From: Neodontobutis hainanensis
Lineage: Eukaryota > Chordata > Actinopteri > Gobiiformes > Odontobutidae
Reading direction: 5' to 3'
DNA: 64,000 bases
Assembly (NCBI GenBank): GCA_024349245.1
Contig: JALDNG010000026.1
Location: 482,501 to 546,500, forward strand
The first letter of the stretch is position 1. Each line of letters starts with the position of its first letter. Under the pieces are notes generated by a model. It did no database searches. It was given only the letters and a program-made list of their open reading frames with translations, and was not told the origin of the DNA. A program made the position numbers and the translations under genes. Positions 1 through 10,600 of the stretch are shown here, piece by piece.

Positions 1-1458
1 GGGCTAACCGAAGAGGAATGTGAGAGGTACAAAGAGCTCTTGGAGATAAAATGTTACTATGAGAAGAACTGTAATGGCCAAGAGGAGGGGGGTGTCCCTC
101 TAGATGTGAACAGAAATGAAAGCCTGTCACAACATGAGCTGGCTCTTTTGGAAGAGGAGTTACGCCACTTGGAGTTTAAGTGCCGCAACATTCTGAGGGC
201 ACAAAAGATGCAGCAGTTGAGGGAGCGCTGCATGAAGGCCTGGCCCCTGGACGACAAGTCTTCAACGGGATTAGGTGCTGGTTTGGGGACTGGACGTTTG
301 GACACTAGTGCCACTCTGGCGAATGATGAGTCCTCCCATCATGCGCTGTCTGATATCAATGAGATACCTGAGAGGGACCGCTCCGATAAGGACAGTACAA
401 GTGCCTACAACACTGGAGGGGAGAGTTGCCGCAGCACCCCTCTGGTCAGCGAGCAGTACCCCTCTCACTCCACACAGAGCCTCCAAGGGGGAGGGGAGGC
501 GCCCATCTCCCCTGATGTAGTGTTTCCACCGCCTACTCGGCAAAGAGGAAACAGAGCTGACCGAGAAAACCTGGGCAACCAGCCCTACCCACCCCAATTT
601 CACAAAAGAGGTGCAGAGGGGAAGACCTCCAGCCCAGGAATCAAAGTCCGGTCCTTGTCCAGAGATGGAGGAACCAGGAGAGGTTCTGATGGAGGTGTCA
701 AACGGAATGTAAACATCAGCGGGACATTTGAAAGGGCAGGTGGGCACAGTGCAGAGAACAGCCCCTACTTGTCTCGTCGCCAGACTGATCCCCCGCCTCA
801 GCGTTTTCTAAGCTGCATGCAGCTGATGTCTCCGTCCACTTCTCAACAGCTAGGTGGACTTGGAGACCCATTCCGAGAGGGGAGCCTGGGGAGTGGGGAT
901 GCTAGCCCAATGAGCCTGGGCAGCACATGTAAGGACGTCCAACATACAGCAGGTAGTCTATCCTTACCACTGTCCCCTCGCATGGAGTGGAAGGTGAAGA
1001 TCCGCAGTGATGGCACCCGCTATGTGGCCAAGCGGCCTGTGAGGGATCGCCTCCTCAAGGCTCGTGCCATGAAGATCAGCGAGGAGCGCAGTGGCATGAC
1101 GACTGATGATGATGCCGTGAGTGAAATGAAGATGGGCCGTTACTGGAGCAAAGAGGAGCGCAAACAACAGCTGCTGAAAGCACGAGAGCAGCGAAGGCGC
1201 AGGGAGTTCATGATGCAGAGCCGACTGGACTGTCTGAGAGAGCGAGAGCGAGAGCAGACCACTGCCGGACAGCAGGGGGCACCACAACAGCAGGTGCCCC
1301 CCTCCATCCTAGAGCTGTGCCACCGAAGGAGCATGAAAAAACGCAGTCGCAAGATCCTGGACAACTGGATTACGATTCAAGAGCTTCTGGCACATGGAAG
1401 TCGGTCTGCAGATGGCAAGAAGGTCTACAACCCTCTGCTGTCTGTCACCACCGTCTGA
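1..1458 (+). CDS. pdzd4: PDZD4/PDZRN3-type PDZ protein, last coding exon (partial)
   Basis: The frame is open from base 1, so the exon or gene begins left of the window. About 485 residues are visible up to the TGA at 1456-1458. The start of the visible part (GLTEEECERYKELLEIK) and the downstream region LLEEELRHLEFKCRNILRAQ match the conserved C-terminal half of the PDZRN3/PDZRN4/PDZD4 family. A low-complexity Ser/Pro/Gly middle follows, then a basic block (GRYWSKEERKQQLLKAREQR) and the end YNPLLSVTTV. The terminal T-T-V is a class I PDZ ligand. The family's PDZ domains (and the RING finger in PDZRN3/4) would lie upstream. The choice of pdzd4 is inference: human PDZD4, MAGIX, KDM5C and IQSEC2 are all X-linked, whereas PDZRN3 and PDZRN4 lie on other members of the same paralogon. 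The C terminus alone also fits PDZRN3. Confidence 0.7.
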   Translation, partial: GLTEEECERYKELLEIKCYYEKNCNGQEEGGVPLDVNRNESLSQHELALLEEELRHLEFKCRNILRAQKMQQLRERCMKAWPLDDKSSTGLGAGLGTGRLDTSATLANDESSHHALSDINEIPERDRSDKDSTSAYNTGGESCRSTPLVSEQYPSHSTQSLQGGGEAPISPDVVFPPPTRQRGNRADRENLGNQPYPPQFHKRGAEGKTSSPGIKVRSLSRDGGTRRGSDGGVKRNVNISGTFERAGGHSAENSPYLSRRQTDPPPQRFLSCMQLMSPSTSQQLGGLGDPFREGSLGSGDASPMSLGSTCKDVQHTAGSLSLPLSPRMEWKVKIRSDGTRYVAKRPVRDRLLKARAMKISEERSGMTTDDDAVSEMKMGRYWSKEERKQQLLKAREQRRRREFMMQSRLDCLREREREQTTAGQQGAPQQQVPPSILELCHRRSMKKRSRKILDNWITIQELLAHGSRSADGKKVYNPLLSVTTV

Positions 1459-2830
1459 GAGTTCCAGTGACAGGGAAACTTTTGACAACTTATGAAAATA
1501 GACACAACACCAGCAAATTAAGAAATGACACAGGTAGAAAGGGGAAATGTGTTGCTAACATAATTATATTTATATGTGCTTTTTGTCACATTGTCTGGAG
1601 ATCAAATACCAGCTGTATTTAACATTTTTTGTCTCAAAACTGTGTCTAATTTGCAAGGCTCATTTTCTTGTTGCATGTGTAATGTTTACAGCACAATTTT
1701 TTTATTTAGATGGACATATTAATATAATATAAAATCTGATGGTGTTATGTCTATCTTCTAAAGTTGCAGTGCAATGAGCCCTCTTTTGCTTAGTCAAGGC
1801 ACAGAATGTTGCGTTAAAAAGTAGCATTTTTCTGGTACTGGGTCATTTTCTTTTGGTAGTTAAAACTGCTTGAAGTTGATGTTTTTGATACAAAACTGTT
1901 TAGAGTGGATCTGACGATATATTGCAAGAAATAATCTGATTATCACACTTGCTGAAAAGCTTTAGACAAGATAAATGCAAATAACATCTATTAACATACT
2001 GTGCTGTTGCTTATCAACCCTAATTTCATGCATTACCAATACAGGATTGTAGTTTCCAAATAACATTCATTGTAGGTTCCGTCAAAACACACTGCCATGC
2101 ACATAATGCTCTGCTTGCAATCCACATTTCTCTTCCATTTTGGGCTGGTTGAATGGACCTAAACCTTCCGTGAAATATTGTCATTTTCATGAATTGTTAT
2201 ATTTTATGAGGATTTCTTTCAGTAATACAAGTACAACTTCAGTTAAAATGTGATCAAACAAGCCATCGCTGGAGAATGTATAGGTGGCAGCACCACCTGC
2301 TGGAAAAACAGCCTACAACACTGGAAAAGAAAAAGTTGGGTCAGTCAAGAAACTGTGAAACAATTTTTTTTGCCATAAGTGCTATGAGTTCAGTGAATAT
2401 TAAATTTAAAGAATGTGCCAATTTTTATTCTAGCACTGCTTATGTTAATTTTGCTGATGAAACGGCTTAGCGGGACCTTTATTTAAAACAAAAGTAACTA
2501 CTGAGCACAATATTAAAAGCAACAATAAACAAAATAGTAATGAGCAAACATGGAAGTCCATCGCTAAAAAAAGGATTTGCGGGAAATTATGCAAAGCACA
2601 AAATTCCTGCATTGAAAAAAGGCACATGTATGATTTTTAGGAATACAATTTTTCCTTTTGTCTGCTTTTAATCATCTACGTCATCTTGTCTGCAATAGAT
2701 ATGTATACCTATTAAATCTTGTTGGACTTACAGCAGCTAAGAAACAGCTAGTGTAATTTTTAGAACCTGGCTAAGGCATTTTTAAGAACTTTTGTGCATG
2801 TTTGAAATAAAGCAAAATGCTTTTTCCATG
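1459..2830 (+). other. 3' UTR of the PDZD4/PDZRN3-type gene
   Basis: AT-rich sequence directly after the stop codon with no coding signal. The first well-placed AATAAA is at 2806-2811, which would give a UTR of about 1.37 kb. A second AATAAA at about 2962-2967 could give a longer form. The small open frames here have no family resemblance. Confidence 0.55.
2806..2811 (+). terminator. candidate polyadenylation signal (AATAAA)
   Basis: Canonical hexamer in the sense strand of the plus-strand gene, followed by a T/G-rich stretch (2818-2845). A second AATAAA near 2962-2967 is an alternative. Confidence 0.5.
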
Positions 2831-3065
2831 GTTGTAAATTGTGGATGTGACTTTCTATGAGTGTGCTTCAAACCCTAGCGTAGAACATAAATATGTAGTG
2901 TACTTGACTGTTAAATATTGTGATGTCCAGTGTCCTCCATTTATGATTGTAACCTTTTCTAAATAAAACATACTCTCTGAACAAAATAAATGTGATTACA
3001 AGAGTGGCTGTGTTGAAAATTTCAAAACAGAAAGGACTCAAGATATTGCTAAACAATTCTAAACC

Positions 3066-3071
3066 TTTATT
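3066..3071 (-). terminator. candidate polyadenylation signal for kdm5c
   Basis: The plus strand reads TTTATT, which is AATAAA on the minus strand, about 900 bases downstream of the kdm5c stop codon. It is a reasonable end for the kdm5c transcript, facing the end of the plus-strand gene tail to tail. Confidence 0.45.
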
Positions 3072-3973
3072 TTCTAACAAGTGTGAAAAAAAACAAAAAA
3101 CGAAAAACAAAAAAAAAAATACATTCAAAAGAAAAATTTATACACAAATTCACAACAACTGTGTCGGCAATATCCATAATATTAATATAATAATTTGAAC
3201 CCAAAAATGACAAATGAATTACAGTGAAATTACTATTATCTTTAAGAAAACAAAGGATAAACATCAAATAAAGCAATAAAACAGATTCAAAGCTTAAAAA
3301 AATAAAATATAACATTATAGGAAAGGAGGAAGGACGTGAAAGCCAAGAGGTACAGGTTGAGAAAGTAGCACCAAAAACATGAATGCCTGTTTTTAACACT
3401 TCCCAAATATTTATATCCTGGTTTAACAAAAATGCATGTCTCCTCAAAACAGCATCAACTCAAGTTTCCATAGTAAAAAGTGTGACCGTGTGTTGTCTAA
3501 GATCAGCTGAACCTTAGCTTTAGGAGTCCTGCCACACACACCTGGCTTATCCGAACTCAGTGTGGGCTTAAATGAGAAGATAAACTGCAACAGTCGGTGC
3601 TGCACGAACTAGCATTTAATACAGTTGGGATAACGGCATACTGACTGACCTCAGAAACAACTCAAGACACTATTACAGCAAGTCCGGCATCCGTCCAACA
3701 TAGTCCTAATATGTTCACATAGAAAGGTTGGAGGAAAAGTGGAGCATATAGATGGGCTAATACAGTGAGGCTGGGAGGGGATTATGACGTGGAGTGTAAA
3801 AGGAGTCTTTGCTCCATTAGTGTTTGAATAAATGAAGAAAGGGCTTTGAGAAGGGGAGGTATGAGAAGGAAGGCAGGGTACATGGGATGTCCCACATCTT
3901 TCTTTAACTTGACACTGACTTCTGGCACCAAATTTGTTGCCCCAATAAAAGCACTCCAAAGAACTCCACTGTA
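3066..3973 (-). other. kdm5c: 3' UTR of kdm5c
   Basis: Region between the kdm5c stop codon (3974-3976) and the candidate poly(A) signal. It contains no exon-like open frame. The small open frames on both strands have compositional bias only. Confidence 0.5.
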
Positions 3974-4678
3974 TCACAATATCTGAAAACAGAGAAAAAT
4001 AATATAAACATTCCGTTTTTAAAGTTTTAGTTGTAATAAAAAAATAGAAAATAAAAAAATAAATAAAAAGTTTACCTCAGGATGGTGGTAGACTGTTGAG
4101 TGAGGAGAAGAGCTATGACTTGATAGACATGTTTTCTTTAAGTCAGAGGGTTCTGTTGAAGACCCTTCCCTGTTAGTGCCTCTGTGGCCCTTACGCTTCC
4201 TTTTGTCCTTGGTCCGACCACGACTGCTCCGTCTCTGCTCTTCAAGCTCGATCTATACCACACAGGATCATTACAAATGGTAAAAGGTGCAAAAAGTCTA
4301 AAAAAAAGTGAATGTATGCTTTCAATACAAGTATGGGTGTATTTGTCTGACCTGAATAAGAGTCTGAAGTGTTTCTCTGGGAGGCTCAGAGGCAGCCTGT
4401 AAAACCCTGTGGATAATGTGGGTCTGGTCCAAAGTCACCTCCTGCAGATCCCCCTCCAGCAGCAGCTCCTCCAGGTGGGCCCTGGTGGCTGGGGAGAGCT
4501 CCACTACTGGGCCTTTTAAGGAAGGCAACAAGGGCAGCAGAGTCTCAACTCCTTAAAGAGTTAGAGTTAGATTGAGTGAGTAAAGATTAATTAGTTACAA
4601 CTTTAAATTTTAGTAGAACACCAGAAACACTTTACCTGTAACACTTGATTTCTGGCTGAGGCCATTTTCACATGCAGC
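3974..4678 (-). CDS. kdm5c: kdm5c C-terminal tail exons
   Basis: Four exons: 4678-4636, 4551-4352, 4252-4076 and 3982-3974. The second carries the conserved KDM5C block with LLPLLP, LKGPVVEL and EGDLQEVTLDQTH. The third is basic and Ser-rich (RTKDKRKRKGH), a plausible nuclear localisation signal. The last coding exon holds only two codons plus TGA: donor at 4075/4074 and acceptor CAG before 3982. Reading through that intron would instead give a stretch of Phe/Leu codons and then a stop, so splicing is much the better reading. Confidence 0.85.
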
Positions 4679-7600
4679 CTATGGTCAAACAATACAATAG
4701 GTTATACAAGAGTCACACTTTAGAGGACATAGTAAAGAGATATAGTTTTATTCTGGAGTTGTGTTTACCTGAATGCCATTAGTTTTCTTGGCAGTCTTCT
4801 CAGGTGAAGCACTTTCCTCTGTCAGATCTATTACCCCATCATCTCCTTCACCTCCCTCCGAGTCAGACAATACAATAACTGAACTTGCTTCTGGTTCCTT
4901 TTTCACAACTTCCTGTGTGTCACAATGGACAGTTTCTTTGAGTTCTTGCAGCCTCTGAAGGGCCTGCTTTAACTCTGGATTCTCCAGAGCCTCCTTGGCA
5001 CGGCCCTGCCAGTTGATAGCTCTCTCAGTGAGACACTGCAGTGCCTCTCCTTCAGGGAGCCGCACTGGCAGCTTCTGTAGGGCAACTAGTAATGCTAGTA
5101 TGGTCTCGAGTCGCGGCCGCCTTGACCTTTGGCATTGTGGGCAAAGGAAACGTGAATCCCAGTCCCACCAACAGAGTGGGTTAAACGGTTGTTCTGACAA
5201 AGGAAGTGGGGAGGGGAAGGTGACACAGCCACCATGAAACCAGTCCTTACAAAGATGGCAGCGCAGCTGATGGGCCCGAGGTCGCCCACCACAAATGCAC
5301 ACAGACTGAGGATGTTTAATGTTACCATGCTCTTGTACAGAGTTCTCTGAGTGGTTGGATGAGTCTGTTTCAGTGGTGCTGTCCCATCCACCATTCTCTG
5401 TTTCCTCCTTGTAACATGACGCACTAAGTCCAAATTTACACATGTTTACTTTTTGCAACCTCAAAAGAGCCTCCTTCTCCTGATGCTCCCCTTCTTTGAA
5501 AGCCATCACCTTAAGAACAAAAACAGAACTAGTAGTTCCATTTGAAGTAGGAGTAATGCATTCAAAAACAAGCAGTTCAAATTATAAATACACAATACAT
5601 CCAGCAAACTTACAATAGCTGCAGGATCTCTCAGGTCCTGAGCTGAGAGGCCTAAAGTGTTGGTGTCTGAATCATTTAAAGGATCCTCCAATGGCTCTGT
5701 TGGGACTCGACTCGCTCGTCTTTTTGCACATGGACATAAAACCTGTGGTGACATCAATAAAGTTAAAAAAAATAGTTTGGCTTTATAATATATTTTCTGA
5801 AATGTTGTTCAGATTAAGTACTACTGTATCCATGTTTTCTCCAGCTCACTTCTAGCAGACTATGCTGACTGCTCTTCTTTAGAAAGGTCTTGCTTGCTTT
5901 GTCCCTCCAGGAGTGGGCAGTGGTCACTTGTAGTTCCAGTTGCCTTAGTTCATTCATAAATACTGGCAAGTCTCTTCCAATAGCCACAAGACCCTCGAGG
6001 TCATCTAGACAAGGATAATGTTCTCCATTCTAAAAAAGAGAAAAAAGGTGTAGTATAAATGCATGAGCAAAAGAAAATAAATAGCACATTCTAGAAGTGA
6101 TAAATTTTACCTGAATTTCCTCCAAATCTGTGACCCATGCCCGCGCCCGAGTCAAACAGCCCTGTAGAGCCATGATGTTAGGCAGCTTAACTGGAATCAG
6201 CTGGGCTTCACTGACTATTGCCTCCAGGGTTGAAAGAGGGTGTTTTTCTCTGAACAACAAAACCATAATAATATGTTCAAGCTTGCTTTAAGTGGAAAAA
6301 CTAGTTAAAAAATAAATTAATAAAACATAAACTAACCTTTGCTCAAGGCAAATCTGTGCCTTTTCTTCCCAGCGCTCTGCTATTGTTAGCAGTTCCTGAA
6401 GCTCCGCCATTGCCGTCTCCACAGACGCGCTCTGTGGCACACTGCAGCCCGCTTCCATCAGATTCCTCAGTACAACCAGTGCCACCTCCTGCCTTTCACC
6501 ACCTTCTGTGCCCAGGGTGCGCCGGACCTCCGCCAGCCAGTGGCCCTGCTCTTTTAGGCCCCGAAGCATATCACACTCTGGGACTGTAACAGGTAGCTTG
6601 CCTCCCTGCTCCAACAAGTCCTGCAATTGCTCAGCTGGCAAAGACTCCCGCCTCCAGTCTTTATCATTTATAAATGTTTGAGCCAGATTCTGAAAAGCCT
6701 CCACCGTTTGTAACACAGCCTAAATTCAAGAAAATACACTGGCTTAGTTAAATAAACATGTAATTTACAAAATAAAATATGTAGCATGATTGTTAACTCT
6801 GACAGCATTTATGATACCTGAACTTCTTCCAACTGGTTTATTACACAGGGTAGGTTCTGCATCGTCTCAATCAAAGACAACAGGTCTGCCAGTTTCATCT
6901 TGTTTTCACTAACAATAAAGCAGAATTTAAGTGCTTGAAACAAAGCAGGGTAAATGCTATGTTGGTGTAAGTTGTACTTACCCATTTCTTGAGTTACTGA
7001 GAAGTTCAACACTTGTTTTCTGACAGTGTTCTATGTCATTAAAAACGGTGTTGAGTTTGCGAAGCAGTTCGTTGTCAGGAAACTTTTTCTCTGTAGCTTC
7101 CAGCTTTAGCCTCTCCAGTTCATTGATATCTGCAATTGTATGATCAACAATTAGACAAACTTTTAGGTCATGCTGGACTGAATAGTAAGTGTTTAAAAGG
7201 TTTATTATTTGTATGTTTCATTCATACCAATCTTGTTGCCTTCTTCCTGCTCAAGTGCCTCTTTAACTCTGCTGGCCCAGGAATCAAAGGACTCAGACCG
7301 AACCTTTAATCGGTGTAACATGGCTAACAACTCATCCAGGGTATATCTGTATCTGTTATTTGAGAAGAAAACAGAATTAACACACAGAAGCTTATGATGA
7401 ATGAGCAATTACAGACCACAAATCCTAAAACTGTAAAGACCTGAGGTAGAGTTTGTCAGTGGGGCAGTTGCACAGGTCCTGAGTGTGGTAGAGACACACT
7501 AGTCGCTCTGGACAGTTCACACAGGCAAGGGCAGATAGGAAACATGTGGTCTTGCATTTATCACACTGTCTTTCATCATCAGGCAAAAGCTCAAACGCCT

Positions 7601-10600
7601 CCCTCTCCGCCTCAGTGATGCCCTGCAAACACAAAGATGTAATGAGGCAGTGAACATCTGTCACTGATGAGAAACTGTCTTGAGTCATTAACAAAATATC
7701 ATCCTATGCCCTACCCTTTCCATCAGAGCCTTCCTTAGCTTCCTCTCTTCCTGGACAAGAATAAACATCTCCCTGTGTGTAGCTGCAGCTAGGTTAAGGT
7801 CTAGTTTTTCTGGAGAAGCAGCCATTTTACAGGTGAGCTCCTCGTGTGAGAACACACAATACCTCCTTAAACGCCTGTAATGATCAATACAGGAACGACC
7901 GGCAGGCAGCTGGAGAGAAAGCCAAAAGGTGTAAATTAAACTTGAAGAATGTGTGACATTGGATTACACAAGAGTGCAGTCTTTACCCAGTCTGCAGTGC
8001 AAAAGTTGACAGCTTCAGCAAAATTATAACCCTGATTGAAGCCACTGTGGTATGCTCTGGGGAAAGTGATGACAAACTCTCCAGCACACTGATTGGTGCG
8101 CACAACCTGCAGAGCAGAAATTGTGTAACATCAGATTGTATTCCCAAAAAAAAAAAAATATATATATATATATATATATTTAGTAATCTTAGTTGAGAAC
8201 TTGTGAGACTAACCGGTACACCATGTGACATGAGGATATTGGGGTTCATGATGGTGACCAGTTGGTGCAAAAGATCAGGCTGAAACTCAAACAGCTCTGG
8301 TGTGAGCTTCTTCATCACCTCCTCCAGTCTCTCTGCTGCAACTGAAGGAACTCCATACCATGTCTTAGGTTCACCCCTGCAAATGGTTAAGAGAATAATG
8401 AACATTAGCCAATAGGAATTTTAGAAGCCATATCCATTGTAAAAACCTTGAAAGTTATCCTAAACACTAAACAAGCACAATGTCTGTGTACCAGTGCAGG
8501 TAGTTGATGGAGTAACTCCAGTGATCCTCAATGTGCCAACAGAAAGCAGAGAACACCATTCCTACATAGAGCCAGGGCACCTTCATTCCAGAGATGTCTC
8601 CATTAATATGGCACAGAAGGGACTGCTCCAGCAAAGGCATCACATTTAAGTTCCAGCCAGAACGGGCATAGTTCTGACAGAAACATACTGGGATTAATAA
8701 AATCAGATTATAAATCAATTTTACATTTACAACAACAATTTAAGTACTTCTTCTTCCTCTGTAAGCTTCTTTTTTCCATTGTTCATTGGGAATCCACTGC
8801 CGAACTCTTTGGAGTGTATGTCTGCTCCATACTCAACAGTCACATCCTCCTCAATGCTGCTGACCAACCTCCAGAACTCCCTCTCAACAAGCTCAGTGGG
8901 AACCATCTATACAAACAACAGGGTTGGCATCATTCTCTTTCTCAATGAAACTAAAAGACAAATAAATTGCTCCACTTCAAATAAATTGGTGCAATTACGT
9001 GGACGGGCATGTTGAAGTAATCTGCTTTAAAGGCATCAGCCATTTCACCAAAACTCTGTAGAGTGTATTCTCGTGTGGCTTGTTCAAAGCCAAATGCTTC
9101 TGTTGGCCTCTTGCACTCCTGAAAAAATGAATACAGACAAATTTTTAATTTTAGGGTTTAGGAGATATTTTAATTTGAATGAGAGCATTGATTGTAAATT
9201 GTCTTGGTTATTGTTCAAAAACTAAGAAGACAACACAAACAAATACACATCAATTTCCTTACTTCAGCAACACATTTAGGGCAGCGCCAGTTGCCTTTAG
9301 GTGGGTCAGCAAGTGGCGGCAGTAAACAGAACATGTGGTAGTTGTCTTCACATCCATCACACTGAAGAAGTTTCTCATCATCATCTCCACGACCACACAT
9401 TCGACACACAAAGGAGTCAACCTGGGAGGGGGGGGGCAAGAAATGTCATGTAACAATGCTTATGGAGTAAGGGTTATACACAGGTGTCTAAGGCCAGGTG
9501 CATAAATCAGTCAACTTACACTTACACTATGTGAATTGCTAAGGTTTTGTCTAAGCCTCATAGTCATTTTGCTAAAAGGACTGTCTTCTTCCTCATCTTT
9601 AGTTTCTTCTTTCTTTATGTCCATTTTGACGGTGATACTGGAGGGAGGTGGCGGAGGGCTGGATATTCTTTCTTCACTGCCCTTAGACTCCACTAGCTCT
9701 TTTTTAACTGAGGCATTGCTAGGAGCAGGAAACACACTCTCTTTGACCGTAACAGTTTGAGGCAGCTCATCTAAAAAAAAAGTTAAGCAAGAGTTAAACA
9801 ACAGAGCTTTCACATTTAGCTCTGTTTTATGAGGCTCGGTTTGCAAAGATGAAATGTACATTTATTTGAGAAGCAGTAGTCATAATGATTTTAAATGTAC
9901 CTTTCTTCTTGATGCCTTTGTCTCTAGCTACCAGTCCAAGTCCCATCATCTTGGGTCCAGCCCCATAGATCTGCAGTTTTTTAAGCTCTGGATTCTTTTC
10001 TATGTCTTCCTCAGTAGGTTCAGGCTGTGAAAGCACGCATATGCTCATGTTAAGATAAACAAAACCTGTTTTGGAATGAATGCAAAGCAAAGCAAGGATC
10101 TTGGCCAAGTGCAAAACAAGTACTTAAGATGTGACAGCAAAGCAATGCATCACAAGACCAGGTTAAATAAGGTGAAAAGAAAAGTGAATCGTTTCACTAG
10201 AATCTGAAGTTTCACTAAAAAAGTGAAGACTTGAAAAGGTTAGGACCCACCACCAAAAATAAGCACCAAAAGCTGCAAACACACAGTTGAAGTAGGGCCT
10301 CTAGTATTTTGGATACATCAGGAGTGTGATGTATACAATTAGTGGAAAAAAATATATATCTTATGGTTTTACCACATAAATAGGTGTACTTAACAAGTAT
10401 TGTTATGGCTTGTGACAGCCTTTTATTTTAGTACATTCTATTTACCGTAATTTCCGGACTATAAGCCGCAACTTTTTTCCCACGCTTTGAACCTCGCGGC
10501 TTAAACAACGACGCGGCTAATATATGGATTTTTCCCGCTTTCAAATTTTATTTATTTATTTTTTTAAACACCTTCTGTGACGTGCTCAGTTTTTCGGCGG

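Noticed and set aside
271..1287. Minus-strand frames opposite the first gene
   Set aside because: Antisense shadows of the coding exon; Ser/Leu-rich translation without family resemblance.
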